From CAIQPV01 sp963719855 (GTDB lineage: Bacteria > Pseudomonadota > Gammaproteobacteria > Burkholderiales > Gallionellaceae): 64,000 nt of DNA. The number at the start of each line of letters is the position of its first letter. The stretch's first letter is position 1. Under the pieces are notes generated by a model. That model was not told where the DNA came from. It saw nothing but the letters and a program-made list of their open reading frames with translations, and searched no databases. Position numbers and translations under genes: made by a program. Positions 1 through 7,162 of this stretch are shown in pieces. The DNA is taken from the NCBI GenBank assembly GCA_963719855.1, contig CAVRDK010000004.1, forward strand, positions 1-64,000, read 5' to 3'.

Positions 1-1
1 C

Positions 2-181
2 AACCTGAGCTTTGCAGAATGGGGCAACGTGTTTGGGGATCCAAAGATGACGACGGCACTATTGGACAGGCTTACCCATCACTGCCACATCATTGAGACC
101 GGCAACGATAGTTACCGTTTTAAGAACAGCTCGACTCAAACTGGAAAGGGGGGCAAAACCAGAAAACTATCCACAACCTGA
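2..181 (+). pseudogene. istB: IS21-family IstB ATPase, C-terminal end (cut by window edge)
   Basis: The frame is open from base 2 to the TGA at 179-181 and encodes about 59 residues. They include a segment reading FAEWGNVFGDP followed by LLDRLTHHCHIIE and SYRF, which matches the C-terminal region of IstB, the AAA+ helper ATPase of IS21-family transposition. IstB normally acts with the IstA integrase encoded just upstream, which would lie outside the window. The basic, low-complexity tail is typical of the family. Whether the element is intact cannot be judged from here, so it is listed as partial. The multiple terminal repeats immediately downstream support the call. Confidence 0.8.
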
Positions 182-204
182 ACCGTTAAGATATAAACTT
201 AGGG

Positions 205-247
205 TGGGTCAAAATTCGATGCAACACCCGGGTCAGATTTAAACGCA
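205..247 (+). mobile_element. IS21-type right end with two terminal repeats
   Basis: Two similar blocks lie in tandem after istB, at 205-223 (TGGGTCAAAATTCGATGCA) and 229-247 (CGGGTC through CGCA). Repeated copies of a GGGTCA-type motif at the end, with a terminal CA, are characteristic of IS21-family ends. The junction with host DNA is placed at about 247/248 because response-regulator sequence begins there on the other strand. The exact boundary and any target duplication cannot be confirmed without the left end. Confidence 0.55.
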
Positions 248-370
248 AAAACTCAGCCTGTTTCGATCTTTTTCAAATCCGTCCATGTTTGGCATCTGAA
301 GATCAATCATTATCAAGTCGTAGCGATTCTTGAAATGAAGCTCGCAGACCTCGCCTTCAGCCCCCAGTCG
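248..370 (-). pseudogene. response-regulator receiver (REC) domain fragment
   Basis: Read on the minus strand, this stretch encodes HFKNRYDLIMIDLQMPNMDG followed by FE. That is the phosphoacceptor strand and loop of a receiver domain; the aspartate of MID is the phosphorylation site and MPxMDG is the conserved loop. Upstream in the same frame there is a stop after only a few more residues, and downstream the frame runs into the IS end. What remains is therefore a fragment of a two-component response regulator or hybrid kinase, probably broken by the insertion and then decayed. The partner and output domain are unknown. Confidence 0.65.
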
Positions 371-725
371 ATTTTACCTACGAGACTATTGTCTACACTT
401 CTAGCGACATTGTATGTTCGCCAACACACGCAGTAGATACAGTGCAGTTCGTTGAACATCAAGCTTTTTGTGAAATGCCAATAATTGGTCCAAGGGTTAA
501 CGAATTTGAGAGCGGTAGGTCATGATTGTTTCCGACAGACTTTATTCTCGCCCGACAGACTTTATTCCTCGCGATCAAGGGGAAATGCAATTTCCTCAAT
601 CACCTTACTAATCTCACAAGCAACTTTAGCTTACTACTGCAATCCATTCTTTATTAAAGAAATTTATAAAGATTAACTTTCCGCGCTAACTGCTTGTCGC
701 ATAAAGAAAAAATCTGTTTTGTCGC
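371..725. other. intergenic stretch without a convincing gene
   Basis: This AT-rich stretch lies between the decayed REC fragment and the mraZ promoter. I see no ORF with protein-like composition on either strand. A 63-codon frame at 485-676 starts with no ribosome-binding site and has no recognisable domain. The only structure is a 15-bp direct repeat described separately. Confidence 0.5.
533..567 (+). repeat. 15-bp direct repeat, 20-bp period
   Basis: CGACAGACTTTATTC occurs at 533-547 and again at 553-567, with the second copy starting exactly 20 bp after the first. It may be a small local duplication in the decayed region. No function is suggested by position. Confidence 0.6.
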
Positions 726-754
726 TTGACCACGGGTATTTTTTTCAATATAGT
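726..754 (+). promoter_or_regulatory. sigma70-type promoter of the dcw cluster (Pmra)
   Basis: TTGACC at 726-731 and TATAGT at 749-754 are separated by exactly 17 bp, a near-consensus arrangement. It lies 56 bp upstream of mraZ. The -10 overlaps the first MraZ box, so repression by MraZ would block polymerase directly. No other promoter of this quality is seen within the tightly packed genes up to ftsZ. Confidence 0.75.
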
Positions 755-787
755 GGGCAGAAGTGGTAAAAAGTGGGTTTTAGTGGG
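752..787 (+). promoter_or_regulatory. MraZ operator: four 10-bp-spaced AGTGG boxes
   Basis: AGTGGG, AGTGGT, AGTGGG and AGTGGG occur at 752, 762, 772 and 782, each exactly 10 bp apart, between the -10 and the mraZ start. MraZ from other bacteria binds direct TGGGN repeats with 5-bp spacers upstream of its own gene, and this array fits that rule. It implies autoregulation of the whole division cluster, with boxes on one face of the helix as expected for an oligomeric ring. Confidence 0.85.
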
Positions 788-810
788 TAATCAAACTCAG
801 GGGTCAAGGG

Positions 811-1257
811 ATGTTTCAGGGGGCGGCGCAACTCAGTTTGGATAGCAAGGGCAGACTCGCAATACCGGCACGGTATCGCGACATGCTGCTCGCGCATTGC
901 GCGGGCAACATGGTGCTGACTGCCGATGCCGATGGTTGCCTGCTGTTCTATCCGCAGCCCGAGTGGCAGCCGATCCGCGAGAAACTGCTCAAACTTTCTG
1001 CGCTCAATCCAAAAATCCGTGCCTTGCAGCGCCGCTTGATCGGTTATGCCGAAGACGTGGTGATGGATGGCGCCGGGCGGGTGCTGATTTCCCCGGCCTT
1101 GCGCAGTTACGCCGTACTGGACAAGCGCGTGATGCTGGTCGGGCAGGGTAACAAATTCGAATTGTGGGATGAGGCGAAATGGCAGACGCAGCAGGAGGCT
1201 GCGCTGTCATTCATGGATGGTGAGTTGCCCCCCGAGTTGGAGGGTTTCTCGTTGTGA
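811..1257 (+). CDS. mraZ: transcriptional regulator MraZ
   Basis: This 148-residue protein has the family's usual length and two swapped-hairpin AbrB-like repeats. Each carries the DxxGR signature: DSKGR at residues 11-15 and DGAGR at 86-90. MraZ forms a ring-shaped oligomer that binds direct repeats in its own promoter and controls the dcw operon. The operator array sits 24-59 bp upstream of the start. The ATG follows a weak GGGG-type ribosome-binding site. The stop overlaps the GTG start of rsmH (GTGA), so the two are translationally coupled. First gene of the cluster. Confidence 0.95.
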   Translation: MFQGAAQLSLDSKGRLAIPARYRDMLLAHCAGNMVLTADADGCLLFYPQPEWQPIREKLLKLSALNPKIRALQRRLIGYAEDVVMDGAGRVLISPALRSYAVLDKRVMLVGQGNKFELWDEAKWQTQQEAALSFMDGELPPELEGFSL

Positions 1258-2195
1258 GTGTGGGCTTGCCCCACGCGACAGTATTGTTGTACGAAGCAGT
1301 AGAAGCCTTGCAGGTGAACCCGCATGGTGTTTATGTGGACGGCACTTTCGGACGTGGCGGACACAGCCGGTTGATTCTGGAAAAGCTGGGGGCGCATGGA
1401 TGTTTGATTGCGCTGGATAAAGATCCGGCGGCAGTGGCGGCAGGACAGGTAATTACTGATCCGCGCTTCGTCATGGTGCATAGCGGGTTTGCGCATTTGG
1501 CCGATGTGTTGCGCAAGCTGTCGGTTGAAAAAGTGGATGGCGTGTTGCTCGATCTGGGAGTGTCTTCACCGCAACTGGATGATCAGCAGCGCGGATTCAG
1601 TTTTCGTTTTGACTCACCGCTGGACATGCGTATGGATACCAGCAGCGGGCCGACCGCAGCGGAGTGGCTGGCTGAGGTAGAAGAGAGTTTACTTGGAGAG
1701 GTAATACGTGACTACGGCGAAGAACGGTTTGCTAAACAGATTGCAAGAGCGCTTGTTGCGGCGCGCCAGGAACAGCCAATCGTCACCACGCGGCAGCTCA
1801 GCGAAATTGTCGCCAAGGCCGTGCGTACGCGTGAGCCTGGGAAAAATCCGGCGACGCGAACCTTTCAAGCTATACGGATTTATCTCAATCAGGAACTCGA
1901 AGAGATCGCGCGGGTTTTGCCTCAATGCGTGGATTGCCTGAAGCCAGAAGGACGCATCGTGGTCATCAGTTTTCATTCGCTGGAAGATCGCATGGTGAAG
2001 CGCTTTTTGCGCGATATGGCGCAGGGCGACAAGTTGCCGCGTAACTTGCCGATCCGCGCCGCCGATGTGCCCAAGGGCAGGCTAAACCTTCTTGGCAAGG
2101 CGGTGCGCGCAACACCGCAGGAAATAGATGCAAATCCGCGCGCTCGCAGCGCGGTGATGCGCGTGGCGGAACGTGCAGGAGATGCGGGTGACTAA
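1254..2195 (+). CDS. rsmH: 16S rRNA m4C1402 methyltransferase RsmH
   Basis: The 313-residue protein is the SAM-dependent methyltransferase (formerly MraW) that N4-methylates C1402 of 16S rRNA in the ribosomal P site. The SAM-binding loop VDGTFGRGGHS lies at about residues 28-38. The family motif ISFHSLEDRMVKRF lies near the C-terminal third, followed by the usual NPRARSAVMRVAER tail. It starts with GTG, overlapping mraZ by 4 bp. Its 3' end overlaps ftsL, as in most proteobacterial dcw clusters. Confidence 0.95.
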   Translation: MSVGLPHATVLLYEAVEALQVNPHGVYVDGTFGRGGHSRLILEKLGAHGCLIALDKDPAAVAAGQVITDPRFVMVHSGFAHLADVLRKLSVEKVDGVLLDLGVSSPQLDDQQRGFSFRFDSPLDMRMDTSSGPTAAEWLAEVEESLLGEVIRDYGEERFAKQIARALVAARQEQPIVTTRQLSEIVAKAVRTREPGKNPATRTFQAIRIYLNQELEEIARVLPQCVDCLKPEGRIVVISFHSLEDRMVKRFLRDMAQGDKLPRNLPIRAADVPKGRLNLLGKAVRATPQEIDANPRARSAVMRVAERAGDAGD

Positions 2196-2493
2196 GGTGC
2201 ATTTATTGTTATTGGCTGTGGTGATCGCGTGCGCGTTGGGTGTTGTGACCTCACAACATGAGGCGCGCAAATTGTTTGTGGAACTGCAAAACGAGAAAGA
2301 TCGGGCGCAGCAGATGGAAGTGGAGTGGGGGCAGTTGCGGCTTGAACAAAGCACTTGGGCGATGCCGGCACGAGTGGAAAAAATTGCCACCATGAAATTG
2401 CAGATGCAACTACCGAAGAGCGCGCAAATACAATTTATCCGCAGCAGTTTTATCGGTAACAAACCACCGTTGGGGGTCCTTACTCAACCATGA
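2188..2493 (+). CDS. ftsL: cell division protein FtsL
   Basis: A small bitopic membrane protein of about 101 residues with a short cytoplasmic start, one hydrophobic helix (VHLLLLAVVIACALGVV) and a periplasmic coiled-coil-like region rich in Q, E and R. FtsL pairs with FtsB and FtsQ and signals to FtsWI at the septum. The start is ambiguous. GTG at 2188 has an AGGAG at 2177-2181 with good spacing. GTG at 2173 and ATG at 2182 are alternatives that only add residues. It lies between rsmH and ftsI, overlapping both by a few bases. Sequence conservation is low in this family, so position and topology carry the call. Confidence 0.88.
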   Translation: MTKVHLLLLAVVIACALGVVTSQHEARKLFVELQNEKDRAQQMEVEWGQLRLEQSTWAMPARVEKIATMKLQMQLPKSAQIQFIRSSFIGNKPPLGVLTQP

Positions 2494-4217
2494 ATTACGC
2501 TAGCGGCATACAGACGACAGGGCTTGTGGCATTGCCGCCATGGCGCTCCCGCCTGTTGTTTTTGACGCTGCTACTGGGATTGTGCGGACTGGTTGCGCGC
2601 GCGGTGTACCTGCAAGGCATCCACAACGACTTCCTGCAACAGAAGGGCGATGCGCGTTATGGCCGCGTGGTGGACATCAATGCGCACCGGGGCATGATTA
2701 CCGACCGCTATGGCGAACCGCTCGCCATCAGCACGCCGGTAGACTCCATCTGGATCAGCCCGCAGGATGTAGAGGCGACGCCGCAACAAGTGAAACAACT
2801 GGCACAGAATGTAGGCATGGATGTCGCAGAAGTGAAGCGCCGCTTGTTTGATACTTCGCACGATTTTGTTTATCTCAAACGCCAGTTGCCGCCCGAACAG
2901 GCGGAAAAAGTTGTAAAGCTGGAGATGCCGGGCGTGTCGTCGCGCCGCGAATATCGCCGCTATTATCCCGGCGCCGACATGACGGCGCACCTGCTGGGCT
3001 TTACCGATGTGGATGACAACGGACAGGAGGGCATGGAGTTGGTGCTGCAGGATAAACTCAGCGGCAAGGCAGGCAGCGAGCGCGTCATCAAGGACAGGCG
3101 CGGGCATACTGTCGAGGACGTGGCCAGCATACGTGCGCCCAAGCCGGGCGGCGACCTGGCGCTGAGTCTGGATAGCAAGATGCAGTACATTGCCTACCGC
3201 GAGATCAAGCTGGCCGTGGAGCAGCATCACGCCAAGGCAGGTTCTATCGTGGTGCTGGACGCGAAGAGCGGCGAGGTGCTGGCATTGGCCAACTGGCCGA
3301 GCTACAACCCCAACAACCGCGCCAAGGTTGAACTCAAGGCGATGCGCAACCACGCCGTGGCCGATCAGTTCGAGCCAGGCTCTACCATGAAGCCATTTAC
3401 CGTGGCGACCGCGCTGGAGGCGGGGAAGGTGACGCCACAGACCGTCATTAATACCGAGAACGGCGTTTATACCGTCGGCGGGCGCAAGATTCATGACTCC
3501 CATCCGGAAGCTTTTCTCACTGTGTCGCAGGTGATCCAGAAATCCAGCAATGTCGGCGCGTCCAAAATAGCGTTGTCGCTGCCGCCGGAAACTTTCTGGC
3601 GCAGCCTGAGCGAAGTGGGTTTCGGCGCACAGACCGGCAGCGGGTTTCCCGGTGAGGCGGCAGGCAAGCTGCGCGATTACAAAAAATGGCAGCCCATCGA
3701 GCAAGCCACCATGTCGTATGGCAACGGCATCGCAGTCAATCTGCTGCAACTGGCGCGTGCCTATACCGTGTTCGCCAATGACGGCGACCTGAAACCGATA
3801 ACGTTGCTCAGGCAGGATGCGCCAACAATCGGGAAGAAAGTGTTTTCCCAGAACACGGTGCAAGAAGTACGCGACATGATGGAATTGGTAGTACAGCCCG
3901 GTGGCACCGCGCCGCTGGCGCAGATTAACGGCTACCGCGTGGCGGGCAAAACCGGCACTTCGCACAAGCTGGAAGGCGGGCATTACGTTAACCATTATGT
4001 CGCCTCATTTGTCGGCTTGGCTCCGGCATCCAGCCCGCGCCTGATCGTGGCTGTGATGGTGGATGATCCGAGCGGCGAATATTACGGTGGCCTGGTTGCC
4101 GCGCCGGTGTTCAGCAATGTGATGGGTTCGGCATTGCGCCTGCTTAACGTGCCCAATGATGCGCCGCTCGGTAATGTGATGATGCCGCCCGCTGAAATCA
4201 TAAAGGAGGAAGCATGA
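2490..4217 (+). CDS. ftsI: septal peptidoglycan transpeptidase FtsI (PBP3)
   Basis: A 575-residue class B penicillin-binding protein. It has an N-terminal membrane anchor (LLFLTLLLGLCGLVARAVYLQ region), a pedestal domain, and a transpeptidase domain with the three active-site motifs: SxxK as STMK (Ser about 298), SxN as SSN (about 352) and KTG (about 487). It cross-links septal peptidoglycan in partnership with the glycosyltransferase FtsW, also encoded here. It overlaps ftsL by 4 bp and its TGA overlaps the ATG of the murE-murF frame. Length and motif spacing are normal. Confidence 0.96.
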   Translation: MNYASGIQTTGLVALPPWRSRLLFLTLLLGLCGLVARAVYLQGIHNDFLQQKGDARYGRVVDINAHRGMITDRYGEPLAISTPVDSIWISPQDVEATPQQVKQLAQNVGMDVAEVKRRLFDTSHDFVYLKRQLPPEQAEKVVKLEMPGVSSRREYRRYYPGADMTAHLLGFTDVDDNGQEGMELVLQDKLSGKAGSERVIKDRRGHTVEDVASIRAPKPGGDLALSLDSKMQYIAYREIKLAVEQHHAKAGSIVVLDAKSGEVLALANWPSYNPNNRAKVELKAMRNHAVADQFEPGSTMKPFTVATALEAGKVTPQTVINTENGVYTVGGRKIHDSHPEAFLTVSQVIQKSSNVGASKIALSLPPETFWRSLSEVGFGAQTGSGFPGEAAGKLRDYKKWQPIEQATMSYGNGIAVNLLQLARAYTVFANDGDLKPITLLRQDAPTIGKKVFSQNTVQEVRDMMELVVQPGGTAPLAQINGYRVAGKTGTSHKLEGGHYVNHYVASFVGLAPASSPRLIVAVMVDDPSGEYYGGLVAAPVFSNVMGSALRLLNVPNDAPLGNVMMPPAEIIKEEA

Positions 4218-7162
4218 GTCCTTCGACCATGCTCAGGACAGGATTTTCTCCTGAACTGCTTTCATCTCTCGGCGTAACGATCACGCGTCTTGTGACGGAC
4301 AGCCGCGCGGTAGCGCCGGGTGACACTTTCGTCGCCTATCCCGGCGGTCAGACGGACGGACGCCAGTTCATCGCGCAGGCCATCGCCAACGGCGCTAATG
4401 CAGTGATCTACGAAAAACTTGTGTCCGGGCACCCGTGGGACGCGCACGGATTCAACTGGAACGACGCATGGCAAATTCCCAATCTGGCGGTAACCGACCT
4501 GCGCCACCACGCGGGTGAGATCGCCGATTACGTTTATGGCAATCCCTCCGGGAAGTTGTGGATGGTTGGCGTCACCGGCACCAACGGCAAGACTTCATGC
4601 AGCCACTGGATCGCACAATCGTTCGGTGCGTTGAGTAGAAAAGCCGCGTTGGTCGGCACGTTGGGCAACGGCTTTTCGGATAATTTGCAAGCTACGCTAA
4701 ACACTACGCCGGATGCGATTTGTCTGCATGGATTGCTGGCTGATTACTTGGCGCAAGGCGCGCAGGCCGTGGCGATGGAGGTATCCTCCCATGCACTGGA
4801 ACAGGGGCGCGTAAACGGCGTGGAATACGACGTGGCGCTGCTCACCAATCTCAGCCGCGATCATCTCGATTACCACGGCGATATGCAGCATTACGCGGCG
4901 GCCAAGCGCCGCCTGTTCGACTGGCGGCAACTCAAATATGCCGTGCTGAATCTAGATGATGCATTCGGTGCCGAACTCGCCGCGCAGTTGCAGGACACAA
5001 AAGTCGAAGTGGTGGGCTATGGCTTGAATGATACTGCGCTACAACTGGCAGAGCGCTTGGGACTACGCATGGTTTACGGCGGCGCGTTGAATATGGACGC
5101 ACAAGGCATCCGCCTGCAAGTGCATTCCAGTTGGGGCGGTGCGGCCTTGCACAGTCCGCTGGTCGGACGTTTCAATGCCGAAAACCTGCTCGGCGCATTG
5201 GCAGTGTTGCTGGTGAGCGATGTGGCACTGGCCGATGCGGTGCGCGAACTGGGGCGGGTCAACGCGGTACCGGGACGTATGCAGACTTTCGGCGGCAATG
5301 GATGTCCCTCCGTGGTGGTGGACTATGCACACACGCCGGACGCATTGGAAAAAGTGTTGCAGGCTTTGCGCGAAGTGACTGGCGGCAAGCTGGTTTGCGT
5401 ATTCGGCTGCGGCGGCGATCGCGATCGCGGCAAGCGCCCGATGATGGGCAGCGTGGCTTCGAAATTCTCTGATGTGTGCATCGTTACCAGCGACAACCCT
5501 CGCGGCGAAGAACCGCGCGATATTATCGCCGCCGCCGTCTCCGGCATGAATGGATGGAACTACCAGATCATCGAAGACCGCGCCGAGGCCATTGCGCAAG
5601 CGATCCACGATGCGGCTGCGGCGGACACCGTTCTGCTGGCGGGCAAGGGGCACGAACCCTATCAAGAAATCAAGGGCATTAAATATCCATTTAGCGATGC
5701 CGAGGCGGCGCAGCGTGCGCTGACATCGTGGCTCCTTCGACACGCTCAGAAACCTGCGGAGTACCGAAGCATGATGCTGCTATCGCAAGCCGCACAAGCA
5801 TTGGGCGGTAAATTGATCGGTCAGGATGTGCTGTTTAACTCCGTGTCCAGCGATAGTCGCTCTATAGCCCCCGGCGATTTGTTCGTGGCACTGAAGGGGG
5901 AGAATTTCGACGGTAGCGATTTCGTTGCTGGCGCCACAAAAAGCGGTGCGGTGGCAGCCATGCTCGACGAGGAACAAGGTTCAAGGTTCAAGGTTCAAGC
6001 CTCGCCTTGCCCCTTGCTCCTTGTTCCTTGTTCCTCGCGCCTTGCCTTGGGGCGCTTGGCGGCGCATTGGCGTGCGCAGTTCACCATTCCAGTTGTGGCG
6101 GTGACCGGCAGTAACGGCAAGACTACGGTAAAGGAAATGCTTGCCGCCATCTTGCGTGTAGCCGCTGACAGCGCTGATGCGGTACTCGCCACCCAGGGCA
6201 ATTTGAACAACGATATCGGCATGCCGCTCACACTGTTGAAACTACGCGCCGCACATCGCTATGCGGTGATCGAAATGGGCATGAACCATACGGGTGAAAT
6301 TGATTATCTGACGCGCCTGGCGCAGCCTGATGTGGCGATAGTCAACAACGCTTCGGGGGCGCACTTGGCCGGATTGGGTTCGGTGGAAGCCGTGGCGCGA
6401 GCCAAGGGCGAAATATTTGCCGGGCTGTCTGCAAACGGCATCGCAATAATCAACGCCGATGATGAATTCGCGCCGCTGTGGCGGGAGCAGGCAGGCAGCC
6501 ACGCTATCATCGAATTCGCTCTGGAGCGCGCTGTGGCGATTCTTGCGCAATGGCAGGTGCAGGGTTATGGCGCACGTATCGAAGTGGATACGCCGCAGGG
6601 CAGTTTCAATGCGGACTTGCAGGTGCCGGGCGTACACAACGTGCGCAATGCTTTAGCCGCCACCGCCGCTGCTGTGGCTTTGCATATTCCTTTGTCTGCC
6701 ATTGCGGCGGGGTTGGAAAACTTTTCCGGTGTGGCCGGGCGTTTGCAGCGCAAACCTGCATTGCACGGCGCGGTGCTGATAGACGACACCTACAACGCCA
6801 ATCCCGCTTCGTTGCGTTCCGCAATCAAGGTGTTGATGCAGGCAGCAGGGAAAACGATTCTGGTATTGGGCGACATGGGCGAGTTGGGCAGCGATGCCGC
6901 GCGTCTGCATGGCGAGATCGGCGCGGAAGCGCGTGACCTTGGGGTAGGTGAGCTGTTGGCGCTGGGCGAATTAAGCGCCCACGCAGTACGCGAATTCGGT
7001 GTAGGCGCGCAACATTTCGAACGTATCGAAGATTTGTTCATCGCACTGGACAAAGACCTGGATGCGAACAGCACGGTATTGGTAAAAGGCTCGCGTTTCA
7101 TGAAAATGGAACGGGTGGTACAGCACTGCATTCAAGGGGAAGAAACATGCTGCTCGCACTAG
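4214..7162 (+). CDS. murE/murF: fused MurE-MurF peptidoglycan ligase
   Basis: One uninterrupted 982-codon frame contains two complete Mur ligases that are usually separate genes. Residues 1 to about 515 are MurE (UDP-MurNAc-L-Ala-D-Glu:meso-DAP ligase). It has the ATP loop GVTGTNGKTS near 118-128 and the DNPR motif near 427 that marks meso-DAP specificity. Residues 520-982 are MurF (adds D-Ala-D-Ala), with its own loop VTGSNGKTTVKE near 630 and the GNLNNDIGMPLTLL region. The normal MurF start survives as an internal ATG at 5771. The junction (about 5732-5769), the first dozen MurE residues, and a stretch of MurF (5971-6034) all look derived from interspersed repeats. A strong AAAGGAGG site (4202-4209) precedes the ATG. 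Independent MurF synthesis from the internal ATG remains possible. Confidence 0.93.
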   Translation: MSPSTMLRTGFSPELLSSLGVTITRLVTDSRAVAPGDTFVAYPGGQTDGRQFIAQAIANGANAVIYEKLVSGHPWDAHGFNWNDAWQIPNLAVTDLRHHAGEIADYVYGNPSGKLWMVGVTGTNGKTSCSHWIAQSFGALSRKAALVGTLGNGFSDNLQATLNTTPDAICLHGLLADYLAQGAQAVAMEVSSHALEQGRVNGVEYDVALLTNLSRDHLDYHGDMQHYAAAKRRLFDWRQLKYAVLNLDDAFGAELAAQLQDTKVEVVGYGLNDTALQLAERLGLRMVYGGALNMDAQGIRLQVHSSWGGAALHSPLVGRFNAENLLGALAVLLVSDVALADAVRELGRVNAVPGRMQTFGGNGCPSVVVDYAHTPDALEKVLQALREVTGGKLVCVFGCGGDRDRGKRPMMGSVASKFSDVCIVTSDNPRGEEPRDIIAAAVSGMNGWNYQIIEDRAEAIAQAIHDAAAADTVLLAGKGHEPYQEIKGIKYPFSDAEAAQRALTSWLLRHAQKPAEYRSMMLLSQAAQALGGKLIGQDVLFNSVSSDSRSIAPGDLFVALKGENFDGSDFVAGATKSGAVAAMLDEEQGSRFKVQASPCPLLLVPCSSRLALGRLAAHWRAQFTIPVVAVTGSNGKTTVKEMLAAILRVAADSADAVLATQGNLNNDIGMPLTLLKLRAAHRYAVIEMGMNHTGEIDYLTRLAQPDVAIVNNASGAHLAGLGSVEAVARAKGEIFAGLSANGIAIINADDEFAPLWREQAGSHAIIEFALERAVAILAQWQVQGYGARIEVDTPQGSFNADLQVPGVHNVRNALAATAAAVALHIPLSAIAAGLENFSGVAGRLQRKPALHGAVLIDDTYNANPASLRSAIKVLMQAAGKTILVLGDMGELGSDAARLHGEIGAEARDLGVGELLALGELSAHAVREFGVGAQHFERIEDLFIALDKDLDANSTVLVKGSRFMKMERVVQHCIQGEETCCSH
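4218..4240 (+). repeat. interspersed-repeat half forming the MurE N-terminus
   Basis: GTCCTTCGACCATGCTCAGG, immediately after the murE ATG, matches the core of the CCTTCGACAAGCTCAGGAC-type palindromic repeat also seen in fuller form at 28758-28883. It encodes PSTMLRTG, residues that are not part of the conserved MurE fold. This suggests that a repeat sits at the 5' edge of the gene and has become coding. Confidence 0.55.
5732..5769 (+). repeat. interspersed repeat at the murE-murF junction
   Basis: CTCCTTCGACACGCTCAG followed by AAACCTGCGGAGTACCGAAG has the look of the same CCTTCGACA-CTCAG repeat family. It lies exactly where the murE stop and murF start should be, two bases before the MurF start ATG at 5771. 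It encodes the linker LLRHAQKPAEYRS. The simplest reading is that its arrival replaced the murE stop codon and fused the two genes. Confidence 0.55.
5971..6034 (+). repeat. in-frame AAGGNNC heptad hairpin inside the MurF domain
   Basis: Two 29-base arms, 5971-5999 and 6006-6034, are built from AAGGNNC heptads and are imperfect reverse complements with a 6-base loop. They encode an oddly composed stretch (GSRFKVQ followed by SPCPLLLVPCSS) between AMLDEE and RLALGRLAAHW of MurF. That is where related MurF proteins have an ordinary surface segment. The frame stays open across it. Confidence 0.7.

Noticed and set aside
485..676. 63-codon frame upstream of mraZ
   Set aside because: No ribosome-binding site, no recognisable domain, and it contains a local direct repeat.
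752..787. CRISPR-like regular repeats
   Set aside because: The unit is only 10 bp with no spacers; these are MraZ boxes. No CRISPR array is seen anywhere in the window.
2571..3995. 474-codon minus-strand frame
   Set aside because: It lies wholly antisense to ftsI, which has all three penicillin-binding motifs. The composition (H, R, L and Q rich) is typical of a shadow of a GC-rich gene.
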